From Sulfidibacterium sp036244975 (GTDB lineage: Bacteria > Bacteroidota > Bacteroidia > Bacteroidales > F082): DNA of 64,000 bases. Of this stretch, positions 43,127 to 52,849 are shown piece after piece. Within the stretch, counting starts at the first letter, position 1; each line of letters opens with the position of its first letter. Where the stretch lies: the NCBI GenBank assembly GCA_036244975.1, contig BTTE01000001.1, positions 68,833-132,832 of the forward strand, in the 5' to 3' direction. The position numbers were made by a program, and so were the translations under genes. The notes under the pieces are model-generated. The model was not told the origin of the DNA and did not search any database. It was given only the letters and a program-made list of their open reading frames with translations.

Positions 43127-44224
43127 ATGAAAAGAGTACTAATAGCAACTGGTGGCGGCGATTGTCCCGGGTTGAATGCCGTGATACGGGCCATCGTCCA
43201 CCGGGCGTCGCAAGAGAAAGATTGGGAAGTTCTGGGAAGCATTCAGGCTTTTAACGGTATCCTGTGGGAGCCTACCGAAGTGATTGTGCTGGACAATAAA
43301 AAAGTAGAAGGAATTCATTTTCAGGGGGGTACCATTATCGAAACCACCAACAAAGGGGGGCCGTTTGCCTGGCCCATCAAAGATAACGAAGGGAAATGGA
43401 CTTCGGTTGACCGTTCGGACGAAATGATACGCAAGCTGCAGGTTATGCACATTGATGCAGTTATCAGCATCGGCGGGGATGGATCGCAACGTATTTCCGA
43501 GCAGCTTTACCGCAAAGGATTAAACATTATCGGGGTTCCCAAAACCATCGACAACGACCTCTCCTCCACCGATTCGACTTTTGGTTTCCAGACAGCTGTG
43601 GAAATAGCTACCGAATCCGTCGATAAGTTAGTTACCACTGCGGCCAGTCACAACCGTGTTTTTGTGCTGGAAGTGATGGGTCGCGAAGCGGGATGGATTG
43701 CCATGAATGCTGCCGTTGCAGGAGGTGCCGATGTGTGTCTGATTCCGGAATTGCCTTACGACATTGAAGTGGTAAAAGAAGCCCTTGAAAAACGCTTTGT
43801 TCACGACAGGGGATTTGCCGTTGTGGTAATTTCAGAAGGAGCTTATCCCAAAGGTGGTAAAATAGCTGTCCGGGAAAATGATGAAGTAGGCTACGAAAAT
43901 CCAAAACTGGGAGGTATCTCACGCCAGTTGATTACAGAGCTCAGGGCTGCCGGATTTAAACACGATATGCGTGAAACGGTTTTGGGACATTTGCAAAGAG
44001 GCGGAGTTCCCATTGCTTACGACAGAGTGCTCTCCGCCCAGTTTGGTGTGAGGGCCTTTGAGATGGCAATGGACGGCGATTTTGGGAAAATGGTAGCATA
44101 CCGGCATCCCAAATTTTTAGCCGTTCCTCTTAAAGATGCCATAGCTAAACCCAATCTGGTAACACTCGACAATGCTCTGGTAAAAACGGTAAAAGGATTA
44201 GGTATTTCAATGGGACAGAAATAG
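43127..44224 (+). CDS. 6-phosphofructokinase, predicted ATP-dependent (group III)
   Basis: 365 residues with the start signature TGGGDCPGLNAVIR. The donor-site sequence is GGDGS (Gly119, ATP type) combined with Lys139 in PKTIDNDL. Gly plus Lys is the pattern of the group III PFKs, which use ATP. MGREAGWIAM contacts fructose 6-phosphate, and LGHLQRGGVP is the conserved C-terminal signature. Its pairing in one genome with the PPi-type enzyme at 32538-33755 gives an irreversible and a reversible route. It has its own promoter and stands alone. Confidence 0.9.
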   Translation: MKRVLIATGGGDCPGLNAVIRAIVHRASQEKDWEVLGSIQAFNGILWEPTEVIVLDNKKVEGIHFQGGTIIETTNKGGPFAWPIKDNEGKWTSVDRSDEMIRKLQVMHIDAVISIGGDGSQRISEQLYRKGLNIIGVPKTIDNDLSSTDSTFGFQTAVEIATESVDKLVTTAASHNRVFVLEVMGREAGWIAMNAAVAGGADVCLIPELPYDIEVVKEALEKRFVHDRGFAVVVISEGAYPKGGKIAVRENDEVGYENPKLGGISRQLITELRAAGFKHDMRETVLGHLQRGGVPIAYDRVLSAQFGVRAFEMAMDGDFGKMVAYRHPKFLAVPLKDAIAKPNLVTLDNALVKTVKGLGISMGQK

Positions 44225-44261
44225 GCGGGTAATTTAGAAACCTTCATTATTGCATTTGCCT

Positions 44262-44291
44262 TTTGTAAAAAAAAATTAGTGTAAATTTGGG
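44262..44291 (+). promoter_or_regulatory. Promoter of gcvH
   Basis: TTTG (44262-44265), an 18-base spacer, then TAAATTTG (44284-44291). Both -33 and -7 consensus elements of the Bacteroidota primary sigma factor are present, with the ATG 25 bases later. Confidence 0.55.
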
Positions 44292-44315
44292 GCATCATTT
44301 TTAAAACGTAAAAAC

Positions 44316-44696
44316 ATGAATATACCTGAAAATTTAAAGTTTACTAATGATCACGAATGGGTGAGAGTAGAAGGCAAAGAAGCTTATGTGGGAATTACCA
44401 ACTTCGCCCAGAATGAATTGGGCGATATTGTTTTTGTTGAGGTGGAAACCATCGACGAAACGCTTGCAAAAGAGGAGCCCTTTGGTACCATTGAAGCCGT
44501 CAAAACGGTTTCAGACCTGTTACTTCCTGTTGGAGGAACTATCCTTGAGCTGAATGAAAAGTTAGAAGACACCCCCGAGCTTATCAACAAAGACCCTTAC
44601 GGAGATGGCTGGATTGTAAAAATGAAACTGACAAATCCTGCCGAAGTGGATGGTTTGTTAGATGCAGCTGCCTACAGAAATCTGATTGAATCATAG
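44316..44696 (+). CDS. gcvH: Glycine cleavage system H protein
   Basis: The lipoylated carrier that shuttles the aminomethyl group between the P, T and L proteins. It has 126 residues, with DHEWVRVEG near the start, ITNFAQNELGDIVFVE, and the lipoyl-lysine site GTIEAVKTVSD (Lys63). A C-terminal NKDPYGDGWIVKM completes the family pattern. gcvP and gcvT are not in the window. The VanZ-like gene begins 11 bases later, so the two are probably co-transcribed with tonB. Confidence 0.95.
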   Translation: MNIPENLKFTNDHEWVRVEGKEAYVGITNFAQNELGDIVFVEVETIDETLAKEEPFGTIEAVKTVSDLLLPVGGTILELNEKLEDTPELINKDPYGDGWIVKMKLTNPAEVDGLLDAAAYRNLIES

Positions 44697-44707
44697 CAAC
44701 ACGTTTT

Positions 44708-45106
44708 ATGCTAAAAAAATTATGGCCTGCCCTTTTATGGTCGTTCATCATCCTGCTGTTGACCGGTTTACCCGGTAACGATTTCCCAAAAATAACCACT
44801 TTCTGGGGTTGGCTGGAACCCGACAAGGTAGTACATCTCTTTATTTTCGGAGGGCTGACCTTTCTGATTTTATTTGGTTTCCGTGTGCAATATTTTAACA
44901 GTAAAAAACGTTACTTATTCGGATTGACAGCAGTTATCATTACTGCCGTTTATGGAATGATAACCGAAGTTCTGCAATATTATGTTTTTATCGGAAGAAG
45001 TGGGAACAGGTTTGATTTTTTTGCTGATACAATAGGTGCAATAGCGGGATGGTTACTTTTTCTCTATCTGTATCGAAAAAAAATAAGGGGAAAAGAAAGT
45101 CATTAA
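44708..45106 (+). CDS. VanZ-like membrane protein
   Basis: 132 residues with four predicted membrane helices (about 5-22, 44-59, 73-92 and 107-125). The motif DKVVHLFIFGGLTFLI (39-54) followed by TEVLQYYVFIGRSGNRFDFFADTIGA is the VanZ family pattern (DK..H...Y, then E..Q.....R..d..D...N..G). Some family members affect teicoplanin resistance, but the general function is unknown, and in Bacteroidota this gene usually follows gcvH, as here. Confidence 0.88.
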   Translation: MLKKLWPALLWSFIILLLTGLPGNDFPKITTFWGWLEPDKVVHLFIFGGLTFLILFGFRVQYFNSKKRYLFGLTAVIITAVYGMITEVLQYYVFIGRSGNRFDFFADTIGAIAGWLLFLYLYRKKIRGKESH

Positions 45107-45173
45107 AAAGAATTTGCCTAATTTAGCAGCCGGAAAAAGTGAGTCGTAATAAAAACAAAAAAACAAAAAAAGA

Positions 45174-45845
45174 ATGGAATCCAGAAAAACATCAAAAGCT
45201 GACCTGGAAAACAAGAAAGCACTCTTTTTTGAAATTGGTCTCGTCATTGCATTGGCTCTTGTCTTTGTTTCTTTTAATTATAAAAGTTATGAAAAAAGAA
45301 CAATTACTCTGGTACAGCGCAGGGCCAACAATGCTCCCGAGGAGATGGCCCCTATTACGGAACAAAAGGTAAAACCACCACCACCACCACCTAAAACGGT
45401 AACTCAAATTAAAATCGTGAACAATAACGTGAAGGTAAATACCGATGTTGATATTGATGTAAATGCCAATATGAACACCAAAGTGGCTGAATACGTACCA
45501 CCGGAAGATGAAGACGTTATTCCCGAACAACATATCTTTATGGTTGTGGAACAGATGCCCTCATTCCCCGGCGGACAGGGAGCGCTTATGAAATATCTCG
45601 CTGAACATATCAAATATCCTGAATTGGCTAAAGAAAGTGGTATCCAGGGTCGTGTATTTATTAACTTTGTGGTAGAACCCGATGGCCGTATTGATCAGGT
45701 AAAAGTGCTCCGCGGTATTGGCGGCGGTGCTGACGAAGAAGCCGTCAGAGTAGTAAAAGGCATGCCGAGGTGGATTCCGGGCAGGCAAAGAGGTAAACCC
45801 GTGAGGGTCTCTTTTAACCTTCCCGTGAAATTTACACTGGAATAA
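45174..45845 (+). CDS. Energy transducer TonB
   Basis: Couples the inner-membrane proton gradient to TonB-dependent outer-membrane transporters. The 223 residues have one N-terminal membrane helix (about 17-34, ALFFEIGLVIALALVFVSF) and a short proline run KPPPPPPK (63-70). An acidic periplasmic linker follows, then a C-terminal TonB domain with PSFPGGQGALMKYLAEHIKYP, GRVFINFVVEPDGRID and RWIPGRQRGKPVRV. The ExbB/ExbD genes are not in the window. It lies 67 bases after the VanZ gene. Confidence 0.93.
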   Translation: MESRKTSKADLENKKALFFEIGLVIALALVFVSFNYKSYEKRTITLVQRRANNAPEEMAPITEQKVKPPPPPPKTVTQIKIVNNNVKVNTDVDIDVNANMNTKVAEYVPPEDEDVIPEQHIFMVVEQMPSFPGGQGALMKYLAEHIKYPELAKESGIQGRVFINFVVEPDGRIDQVKVLRGIGGGADEEAVRVVKGMPRWIPGRQRGKPVRVSFNLPVKFTLE

Positions 45846-46078
45846 TAAATTCAGAATTCAATAAAAGAAAAGCTCTTCAACCCGAAAGGCTTTTTTTATT
45901 ATTCCTTAAATCCGCAAGTATGTTCGTTACGAAAAGTCAAAGTGTGCGTTAGTATTGGTGTAGCGCAGATTTGAGACACGCAAACATAGCACAGGTTATG
46001 GTGAGTATCGAAAATCGGGCATTCCCAATAATGACGTGCAATTTGGCTTTGCAGTAGAAGATATTTGCGGATTTAAGG

Positions 46079-47893
46079 TTATTCGGAAACGGAATGAAAA
46101 TGGCGAAAGATTATTCCTGCTTTCGCCTTGCCTACAACAGCAGCCATATTTTCCTCCGGGGCTTCCCTGATTTTTTTCACAGACTTGAATTTCCTTAACA
46201 GTTTTTGGACGGTATCCTTACCGACACCTCTTATTTCTGTCAGCTCCGATTTCAGTGTTCCTTTTCTGCGCTTTTTACGATGATGTGTAATACCAAAACG
46301 ATGGGCTTCATCGCGCAACTGTTGAATAACACGCAGCGTTTCCGATTTTTTATCGAGATAAAGCGGCACGGAATCGTTAGGAAAATACAGTTCTTCCAAC
46401 CGTTTGGCAATACCAATAATACCGACTTTTCCAAATAATCCCAGCTTTTTTAAGCTTTTCACAGCCGCACTCAACTGTCCTTTTCCTCCATCCACAACAA
46501 TCAATTGTGGTAATACCTTCTCCTCTTTAAGGAGCCGGCCATAACGCCGGAGGATAATCTCCTCCATGGAGGCAAAATCATCCGGCCCTTCCACGGTTTT
46601 GATATTGAAATGACGGTAAGCTTTTTTGTTGGGTTTGGTTTTATAAAACTGTACCATGGAAGCTACCGGATAATCTCCCTGAAAGTTGGAATTATCAAAA
46701 CACTCGATGGTATCGGGTAAAACAGTCAGCCGCAGATCACTTTTCATTTTTTCAAGGATACGCTTGCTGTTCCGGTCCGGATCCACCAATTCCTGCTGTT
46801 TTTGCCGCTCCATTTTGAAATACTTCGTGTTGCGCTGACTCAGCTCAAGCAACTGTTTCTTATCACCCCGCCGTGGAATGGTAACCTTTACGTCTTGCCA
46901 GCTTAGCCCGGGATGAAACGGAACGATAATCTCTTTGGCGGTACTACCGAAACGTTGGCGAAAATCGGCAATAACAAAGGTCAGAATCTCCGAAGATGTC
47001 TCATTGAGTTTTTTCTTTATTTCAACGGTATGAACCTGAACGATAGAGCCGTTCATTACCTTTAGATAGTTGACAAAGGCATTGTTTTCTTCGTTTAGAA
47101 CAGAAAATACATCTACATTGCTGATGTGCGGATTCACAATGGTTGATTTGCTTTTGTAATTTTCAAGAATCTCCAGCTTTTCCTTTACCAGCTGCGCATT
47201 TTCAAAATCCTGCTTTTCTGCGTAGGCTATCATTATCTTACGCAACGCATCAATCACCTCACTCAGGTTACCTTTTATAATAGCACGAATCTGACCAATG
47301 GTTTCAGTATACTCCTGCTCCGTTTGTTTTCCCACACAGGGCGCCTTACAATTGCCGAGATGATATTCAAGACAGACTTTGAATTTTCCTTTTTGGATAT
47401 TTTTTTGCGAAAGATACAGCTTGCAGGTACGCAACGGGTAGAGCTTCCGGATAATATCCATCAACGTTTTCATCATCCGCACCGAGGCATACGGACCGTA
47501 ATACTCCGAACCATTGTTCAGCACATGGCGCGTAGAAAATATCCGCGGGAAAGATTCTTTTTTAATACAAAGCCAGGGGTAGGTTTTGTCATCCTTTAGC
47601 ATGATATTGTATCGTGGCTGTAATTTTTTAATCAGGTTGTTTTCCAACAACAGGGCATCCAGTTCTGTTTCTGTAACAATAAATTTTATGTCTCTGATTT
47701 TTCTTACCAATACCCGCAACTTTCCGCTTTCAGGTTCTTTATTAAAATAACCGGACACGCGCTTCTTCAGATTTTTCGCCTTGCCTACATACAAAATTTT
47801 TCCTTCGATGTCGTAATAGCGATAAACACCCGGACTTGCAGGAAGGCTGTGCACAATAGCAGAAAGTGACTTTTGGAGATCGATATTTTTCAC
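46079..47893 (-). CDS. uvrC: Excinuclease ABC subunit C
   Basis: Makes both incisions in nucleotide excision repair with UvrA and UvrB. The 604 residues include an N-terminal GIY-YIG nuclease (PGVYRYYDIEGKILYVGKAKNLKKRV, 20-45) and a cysteine cluster CLEYHLGNCKAPCVG (about 174-188). A UVR helix pair follows (DFENAQLVKEKLEIL), then the C-terminal RNase H-like nuclease with ECFDNSNFQGDYPVASMV and VVDGGKGQL. Helix-hairpin-helix motifs follow (LTEIRGVGKDTVQKLLRKF). It is the last gene of the serS-rsmA-uvrC run on the minus strand. Confidence 0.95.
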   Translation of the reverse strand: MKNIDLQKSLSAIVHSLPASPGVYRYYDIEGKILYVGKAKNLKKRVSGYFNKEPESGKLRVLVRKIRDIKFIVTETELDALLLENNLIKKLQPRYNIMLKDDKTYPWLCIKKESFPRIFSTRHVLNNGSEYYGPYASVRMMKTLMDIIRKLYPLRTCKLYLSQKNIQKGKFKVCLEYHLGNCKAPCVGKQTEQEYTETIGQIRAIIKGNLSEVIDALRKIMIAYAEKQDFENAQLVKEKLEILENYKSKSTIVNPHISNVDVFSVLNEENNAFVNYLKVMNGSIVQVHTVEIKKKLNETSSEILTFVIADFRQRFGSTAKEIIVPFHPGLSWQDVKVTIPRRGDKKQLLELSQRNTKYFKMERQKQQELVDPDRNSKRILEKMKSDLRLTVLPDTIECFDNSNFQGDYPVASMVQFYKTKPNKKAYRHFNIKTVEGPDDFASMEEIILRRYGRLLKEEKVLPQLIVVDGGKGQLSAAVKSLKKLGLFGKVGIIGIAKRLEELYFPNDSVPLYLDKKSETLRVIQQLRDEAHRFGITHHRKKRRKGTLKSELTEIRGVGKDTVQKLLRKFKSVKKIREAPEENMAAVVGKAKAGIIFRHFHSVSE

Positions 47894-47954
47894 GCCGGTA
47901 GATTTTTTACAAAAATATCATTAAATCCGGCTTATACGTTGAAGTCGTTTAAAG

Positions 47955-48722
47955 TCAGGCTACGACTTCAAACAACCGGGTGAGTAAGACAAAATCGGAA
48001 ACAGTTAACTGCTCAGCCCGCCGGTCCAGCAAAGAATGCTCAAATTCAATTTTTCCGAAAAGCGGCTTCAACGCATTACGCAGCATTTTTCTTCGCTGTC
48101 CGAAAGCGGTTTTTACCACTTTGTAAAACAGGCTTTCATCACAATTGAGTGAGATAGTTTTGTTTCGCCGAAGCCGGATAACCGCAGATTTTACTTTGGG
48201 CGGCGGGAAAAATACCGTTTCATTGACGGGAAAACAGTATTCGATGTCGTACCAGCTTTGCAACAGCACGCTCAGAATTCCATAAGTCTTGCTTCCGGGT
48301 GGGGCAACAATACGTTCGGCTACCTCTTTTTGTATCATCCCCACCACTTCGGGGATACGGTTCCTGTTTTCCAGCACCTTAAAGAATATCTGACTCGAAA
48401 TATTGTAAGGAAAATTTCCGATAAGGGCAAAAGAAGCAGGAAACAACCCGGGCAAATCACTTTTTAAAAAATCGGCTTCAAGAATACGAAGCCGTTCATC
48501 GGTAAAATGGCTGTTCAAATACTCCACCGACTCCGCGTCAATCTCAATCAAAGTGAGTTCGGAAAGATTTTCCCTTTCGAGAAGCAATTGTGTTAAGATA
48601 CCGGTTCCGGGACCAATTTCGCAGACCGCAGTGAAATCTTTATTGAGACAGGCGGTAATCTTCCGGGCAATGTTGGTATCTTTCAGAAAATGCTGACCCA
48701 GATGTTTTTTTGGCCTGACCAT
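47955..48722 (-). CDS. rsmA: 16S rRNA dimethyladenosine transferase
   Basis: Dimethylates two adjacent adenines in the 3' hairpin of 16S rRNA, a late ribosome-assembly checkpoint. The 255 residues have KKHLGQHFLKD at the N-terminus, the SAM-binding EIGPGTGILTQ (35-45) and the catalytic NFPYNISS. FPPPKVKSAVIRL is the usual C-terminal part. It starts 14 bases after the serS stop. Confidence 0.95.
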   Translation of the reverse strand: MVRPKKHLGQHFLKDTNIARKITACLNKDFTAVCEIGPGTGILTQLLLERENLSELTLIEIDAESVEYLNSHFTDERLRILEADFLKSDLPGLFPASFALIGNFPYNISSQIFFKVLENRNRIPEVVGMIQKEVAERIVAPPGSKTYGILSVLLQSWYDIEYCFPVNETVFFPPPKVKSAVIRLRRNKTISLNCDESLFYKVVKTAFGQRRKMLRNALKPLFGKIEFEHSLLDRRAEQLTVSDFVLLTRLFEVVA

Positions 48723-48736
48723 GAAGCGGTAAATAA

Positions 48737-50008
48737 TTAATTGATAATATCAAAACCTGTATAGCTTTGCAAAGCTTTGGGAATCTTAATTCCGTCCGGT
48801 GTCTGGTTGTTTTCCAGCAATGCAGCCACAATCCGCGGCAGCGCCAGTGCACTGCCGTTGAGGGTGTGTGCCAAACGTATTTTTCCATCTTTTCCTTTGA
48901 AACGCAATTTCATCCGGTTGGCCTGGTAATTTTCAAAATTGGAAACAGAACTCACCTCAAGCCATCGTTTTTGTGCTCCGGAATAGACTTCAAAGTCAAA
49001 TGTTAAAGCCGCGGTAAAACTCAGGTCGCCGCCGCAAAGCCGCAAAATACGAAATGGCAACTCCAGTTTACGTAACAACCCGGCCACATACTCTTTCATT
49101 ACTTCCAGTGTTTCATAGGATTTTCCGGGATGCTGAATCTGTACAATCTCCACTTTATCAAACTGATGTAACCGGTTCAATCCGCGGACATCTTTGCCGT
49201 ACGAACCGGCTTCGCGCCGGAAGCAGCTGGAATAAGCCACATTTTTTACAGGGAGGTCTCCCTCTTTCAAAATCACGTTGCGATAGATGTTGGTCAGCGG
49301 TACCTCCGCCGTAGGAATCAGGTAAAGCTTGTCGAGACCAGCAAAATACATCTGCCCTTCCTTATCCGGAAGCTGGCCGGTACCAAATCCGGAAGCCTCG
49401 TTCACCATCAACGGTGGTTGATACTCCAGATATCCGGCATCGATAGCTTCATCCAAAAAGAAATTGATGAGTGCCCGTTGCAGCCGTGCTCCTTTTCCGC
49501 GGTAAAACGGAAAACCGGCACCGGTAACTTTACTGCCCAAATCAAAATCAATAATCTTATATTTGTCTGCTAACTCCCAGTGCGGAAGCGCGTTTTCGGG
49601 AAGACCGGGCAAGTCGCCTTCCGCATAAATCTGCTCATTATCTGCATCACTTTTACCGCACGGAACCGAAGGATGCGGCACATTGGGAAGCTCCACCAGC
49701 TTTGCATTGAGCGCCACAACAATGCGTTCAGCCTGCTCCGACAACGCTTTCGCCTGCTCTTTCAACGACAAAGATTCCTTGCGTACAGCCTCGGCTTTCT
49801 CCTTTTCCCCCGATTTAAAATAGCGGCCAATTTCTTTTGCCAGTTGTTTCGCCCGTGCCAGCGTATCGTCCAGCGTTTTCTGATTTGTGCGGCGTTGCCG
49901 GTCAAGGTCAATAATTTCTTCAACAAGCGAAGCAGCATCAAAATTTTTTACGGTCAGGCGTTCAATTACCTCTTCTTTGTTTTCCCTGATTCTTTGCAGT
50001 TCAAGCAT
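48737..50008 (-). CDS. serS: Serine-tRNA ligase
   Basis: Charges tRNA-Ser with serine. 423 residues from the ATG at 50008 (MLELQRIRENKEEV), the start that matches the family, rather than the in-frame ATG six codons upstream. An N-terminal coiled-coil tRNA-binding arm occupies about 20-105. The class II catalytic core has motif 2 FRREAGSYGKDVRGLNRLHQF and motif 3 HTLNGSALALPRIVAALLE. Length and order are normal. Confidence 0.95.
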   Translation of the reverse strand: MLELQRIRENKEEVIERLTVKNFDAASLVEEIIDLDRQRRTNQKTLDDTLARAKQLAKEIGRYFKSGEKEKAEAVRKESLSLKEQAKALSEQAERIVVALNAKLVELPNVPHPSVPCGKSDADNEQIYAEGDLPGLPENALPHWELADKYKIIDFDLGSKVTGAGFPFYRGKGARLQRALINFFLDEAIDAGYLEYQPPLMVNEASGFGTGQLPDKEGQMYFAGLDKLYLIPTAEVPLTNIYRNVILKEGDLPVKNVAYSSCFRREAGSYGKDVRGLNRLHQFDKVEIVQIQHPGKSYETLEVMKEYVAGLLRKLELPFRILRLCGGDLSFTAALTFDFEVYSGAQKRWLEVSSVSNFENYQANRMKLRFKGKDGKIRLAHTLNGSALALPRIVAALLENNQTPDGIKIPKALQSYTGFDIIN

Positions 50009-50274
50009 AAGTAAAAGTTTTTGCAAAGATAAACAGGATTAATCCATAAAAAATAGTAGCAGAAAGTTTTTCACTAAATAATATTTTTCCGGACGGCAAG
50101 GGAAGATGATGAACGAAATAAGAAGTAAACAGTGAAAAATGACAACCGTTTGACCATTGAATGACAATCGCTTGACAATTGTTTGAAACAAAGGAACGCT
50201 TCATTATCTCAAACCACTACTTTGCCAACACTGAAATTTCTCTACTTTTACCTTCATTAATAAAAAATACAGGT

Positions 50275-50724
50275 ATGCAACTCAAATTGCCGGCTTACGA
50301 GGTAAAAATCAGAGAGAACGGAACAAAGGGAAAAGAAATCTTCGACACTTTCCGAAAAAAATATATCCGGTTGACACCCGAAGAGTGGGTACGTCAGCAT
50401 TTTCTGCATTTTTTGTGTAACGAGATGCACTATCCGGCGTCGCTTATGCGTGTGGAAAAAAGTCTGATAATTAATGGTATGCCCCGCCGTTTTGATGCCG
50501 TTGTTTATAAAAAAGATGGAACGCCCACCCTGTTAATTGAATTTAAAGCGCCGGAAATAAAGCTGAGTCAGGCTGTTTTTGACCAGGTTGCTACCTATAA
50601 TCTCGCTGTTCGTGCCGACTATCTCATTATTAGCAACGGGCTCTCCCATTACTGTTGTAAAATGGATTATGAAAAACATCGTTATCATTTTTTGCGCAAC
50701 ATACCTGATTTTACTGATTTATAA
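50275..50724 (+). CDS. HSDR_N-domain protein (type I restriction subunit N-terminus-like)
   Basis: 149 residues from the ATG at 50275; the earlier in-frame start has no supporting sequence. The core motif RFDAVVYKKDGTPTLLIEFKAPEIKLS (residues about 75-101) matches the PD-(D/E)XK-like HSDR_N fold (D...E-F-K). This is a small stand-alone protein conserved in Bacteroidota, where it is commonly encoded in house-keeping loci. No methyltransferase or specificity subunit is next to it, so it is not a restriction system. Confidence 0.75.
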   Translation: MQLKLPAYEVKIRENGTKGKEIFDTFRKKYIRLTPEEWVRQHFLHFLCNEMHYPASLMRVEKSLIINGMPRRFDAVVYKKDGTPTLLIEFKAPEIKLSQAVFDQVATYNLAVRADYLIISNGLSHYCCKMDYEKHRYHFLRNIPDFTDL

Positions 50725-50832
50725 TAGATTACCCGTTTTTATTTTGTCTAAATAAAAAAAATGATTTCCTTTGCAACAAAATTCCTTTTGGAATACTAAA
50801 AAGTTATAAATTTGTGCATAAATTTTTATGGT

Positions 50833-51432
50833 ATGAAAAAGACAATCCTTCAAATTATTTTGATAGTTACAGCTATAGGCTTAGCTTATTATACTTATGC
50901 AAGTATTATGGAGCCTGTCAACTTTAACAAAGAAAAAAGAGCTCGTGAAAAATTGGTGATTCAATATCTTAAGGATATCCGTTCGGCAGAGTTTATTTAC
51001 AAACAGCTTAACAACAGATATACCGGTTCGTTTGATACGCTGATTCATTTTGTGGACAGTGTAAAAATTCCTGTGGTAAAAATGATTCCCGATCCTAATG
51101 ACACCACTTATACCCTCACCATTAACGATACGGTAGGATATGTAAGAGTAGCTGATTCTTTGTTCAAAAACCAACCCGGTTTTGATTACAACAAGATTAA
51201 CCTTGTACCGTTTTCTAACGGTGACAAGTTTTCTATTAAGGCAGGTGTAATAAAAAAAGGTGGCGTAAAAGTTAACGTTTTTGAAGTAAAGACGCCTTTC
51301 ACCAGTTACCTGAAAGGAATGGATAAGCAACTTATTATCAACCTTATTGCCAGCCGAAAGGAATTAAAAAAATATCCCGGACTGAAGGTGGGGTCTATGA
51401 CCGAGCCATCCACAGATGGCAACTGGGAATAA
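50833..51432 (+). CDS. Conserved membrane-anchored protein of unknown function
   Basis: 199 residues from the ATG at 50833, with one N-terminal membrane helix (MKKTILQIILIVTAIGLAYYTYA), so probably anchored in the inner membrane facing the periplasm. The remainder is a soluble domain with repeated beta-strand text (DTTYTLTINDTVGYVRV). I do not recognise a family. It stands 11 bases before the DUF3822 gene, with which it is probably co-transcribed. Confidence 0.65.
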   Translation: MKKTILQIILIVTAIGLAYYTYASIMEPVNFNKEKRAREKLVIQYLKDIRSAEFIYKQLNNRYTGSFDTLIHFVDSVKIPVVKMIPDPNDTTYTLTINDTVGYVRVADSLFKNQPGFDYNKINLVPFSNGDKFSIKAGVIKKGGVKVNVFEVKTPFTSYLKGMDKQLIINLIASRKELKKYPGLKVGSMTEPSTDGNWE

Positions 51433-51443
51433 TACCTGGCATT

Positions 51444-52316
51444 ATGCCATTAAGTATTAAACCACATATCAGCTACCTCGACAAATCTTTTAAAGAGTTA
51501 CACACACGTTCGTATATCATGGCCATGCAAATCAACATGCATGGTTTTACTTTTTCCCTTTATAATCCGGATAAGAATAAATATATCGGTTTACAGCAAT
51601 ATCTTTTCGGCGAGAAAAAGACCCCGGCCGACTTCCCTCTTCTTTTCGATATTGTTCTGAACGAATACCCCTGGTTTGCATATCCATTCATGGATTTTTA
51701 TTGTCTGATTCAGAATAGCTTTAATACACTCATTCCGCTTCCTCTTTTCAACAAACAGCACAAAAACCTCTACCTCGGTTTTAACCATCCTTTTCAGGAA
51801 AACCACCGGATTGTTTATGATGAACTGAAAAATACCGGGTCGGCAAATGTTTATTACATGGCTAATCCTCTCGCCGAAAAGGTGAAAGAATTCTGGCCTA
51901 ACGCGCGAATTGCTCACTACTCCACAGCGCTTATAGAAAGCCTTACAGTCAATTTTAAAAATAAATTTGACGAAAACAGCCTGTTTCTCGATGTCCACGA
52001 AGAAAGTTTCGATTTGGTTTATTTTAAGGAAAACCGTCTGTTTTATACCAATAACTTTCTTTACTACACCAAAGAAGATTTCACTTACTTCCTGCTTTCA
52101 TCCATGGAACAACTTACCCTGAATCCTGAAGAAGTACGGTTAATACTTATGGGTAAAATTGATAAAAACGACGAAAATTATCAGCTTATCTATCAATACA
52201 TCAGGAAAATAGAATTTATAGGAGATAATAAAAACTTTCATTACTCTTACGTACTTGATGATTTGAGACGGCACAACTACTACACACTTTTTAATGTGTT
52301 GCAATGCGAATTATAG
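51444..52316 (+). CDS. DUF3822 family protein
   Basis: 290 residues matching the Bacteroidota-specific DUF3822 in length, overall text (IVYDELKNTGSANVYYM; LDVHEESFDLVYFKENRLFY) and position immediately before rsmD. It has an actin/ASKHA-like two-domain impression (DVHEESFDLVYFKENRL resembles a phosphate loop strand pair), but that is only an impression. Function unknown. The gene overlaps rsmD by 13 bases. Confidence 0.85.
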   Translation: MPLSIKPHISYLDKSFKELHTRSYIMAMQINMHGFTFSLYNPDKNKYIGLQQYLFGEKKTPADFPLLFDIVLNEYPWFAYPFMDFYCLIQNSFNTLIPLPLFNKQHKNLYLGFNHPFQENHRIVYDELKNTGSANVYYMANPLAEKVKEFWPNARIAHYSTALIESLTVNFKNKFDENSLFLDVHEESFDLVYFKENRLFYTNNFLYYTKEDFTYFLLSSMEQLTLNPEEVRLILMGKIDKNDENYQLIYQYIRKIEFIGDNKNFHYSYVLDDLRRHNYYTLFNVLQCEL

Positions 52317-52849
52317 CCGGAAAATATAAAAGCCGGAAAATTACCCCCCCGAAAAATCTACCGGTACGCCCCACCACCGACCGGGCAAGAGAAAGCCTGT
52401 TTAATGTTTTAAATAACCTGGTTGATTTCAGGGAAATTACGGCCTTAGATTTGTTTTCCGGAACCGGTGCTATTTCGTTCGAACTGGTTTCGCGCGGATG
52501 CAACGAGGTTACTGCCGTAGATCAAAACCGCCAGTGTGTGGAATGGATCCGCAACGCCACCAAAAATTTCCAAATAGAAAACCTGCAGATCAGGCAGGCC
52601 GACAGTTTCCGGTTTATGACGCAAAGTCCCCAAAAATATCATTTGATTTTTGCCGACCCTCCTTACAATATGAACCGCATTGAAGACATCAGCCGGCAGG
52701 TTTTCAAAAACGACCTTTTAAAAGAAGACGGCTGGCTCGTGATAGAACATCCTAAGGAAATTGATTTCTCAGAACAGCAGTATTTTTCCGGTCACCGGAA
52801 ATACGGAAAAGTTAATTTTAGCTTTTTTCATTTTGTAAACAATGGATAA
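52304..52849 (+). CDS. rsmD: 16S rRNA (guanine966-N2)-methyltransferase
   Basis: 181 residues: MRIIAGKYKSRKI at the start, PTTDRARESLFNVL (23-36), the SAM loop LDLFSGTGAISFE (48-60) and the catalytic FADPPYN (116-122). It methylates G966 of 16S rRNA during 30S assembly. It overlaps both neighbours (DUF3822 upstream by 13 bases, hydrolase downstream by 8), so translation is coupled. Confidence 0.93.
   Translation: MRIIAGKYKSRKITPPKNLPVRPTTDRARESLFNVLNNLVDFREITALDLFSGTGAISFELVSRGCNEVTAVDQNRQCVEWIRNATKNFQIENLQIRQADSFRFMTQSPQKYHLIFADPPYNMNRIEDISRQVFKNDLLKEDGWLVIEHPKEIDFSEQQYFSGHRKYGKVNFSFFHFVNNG

Noticed and set aside
50275..50724. Type I restriction-modification system
   Set aside because: Only a small stand-alone HSDR_N protein is present, with no methyltransferase or specificity subunit nearby.
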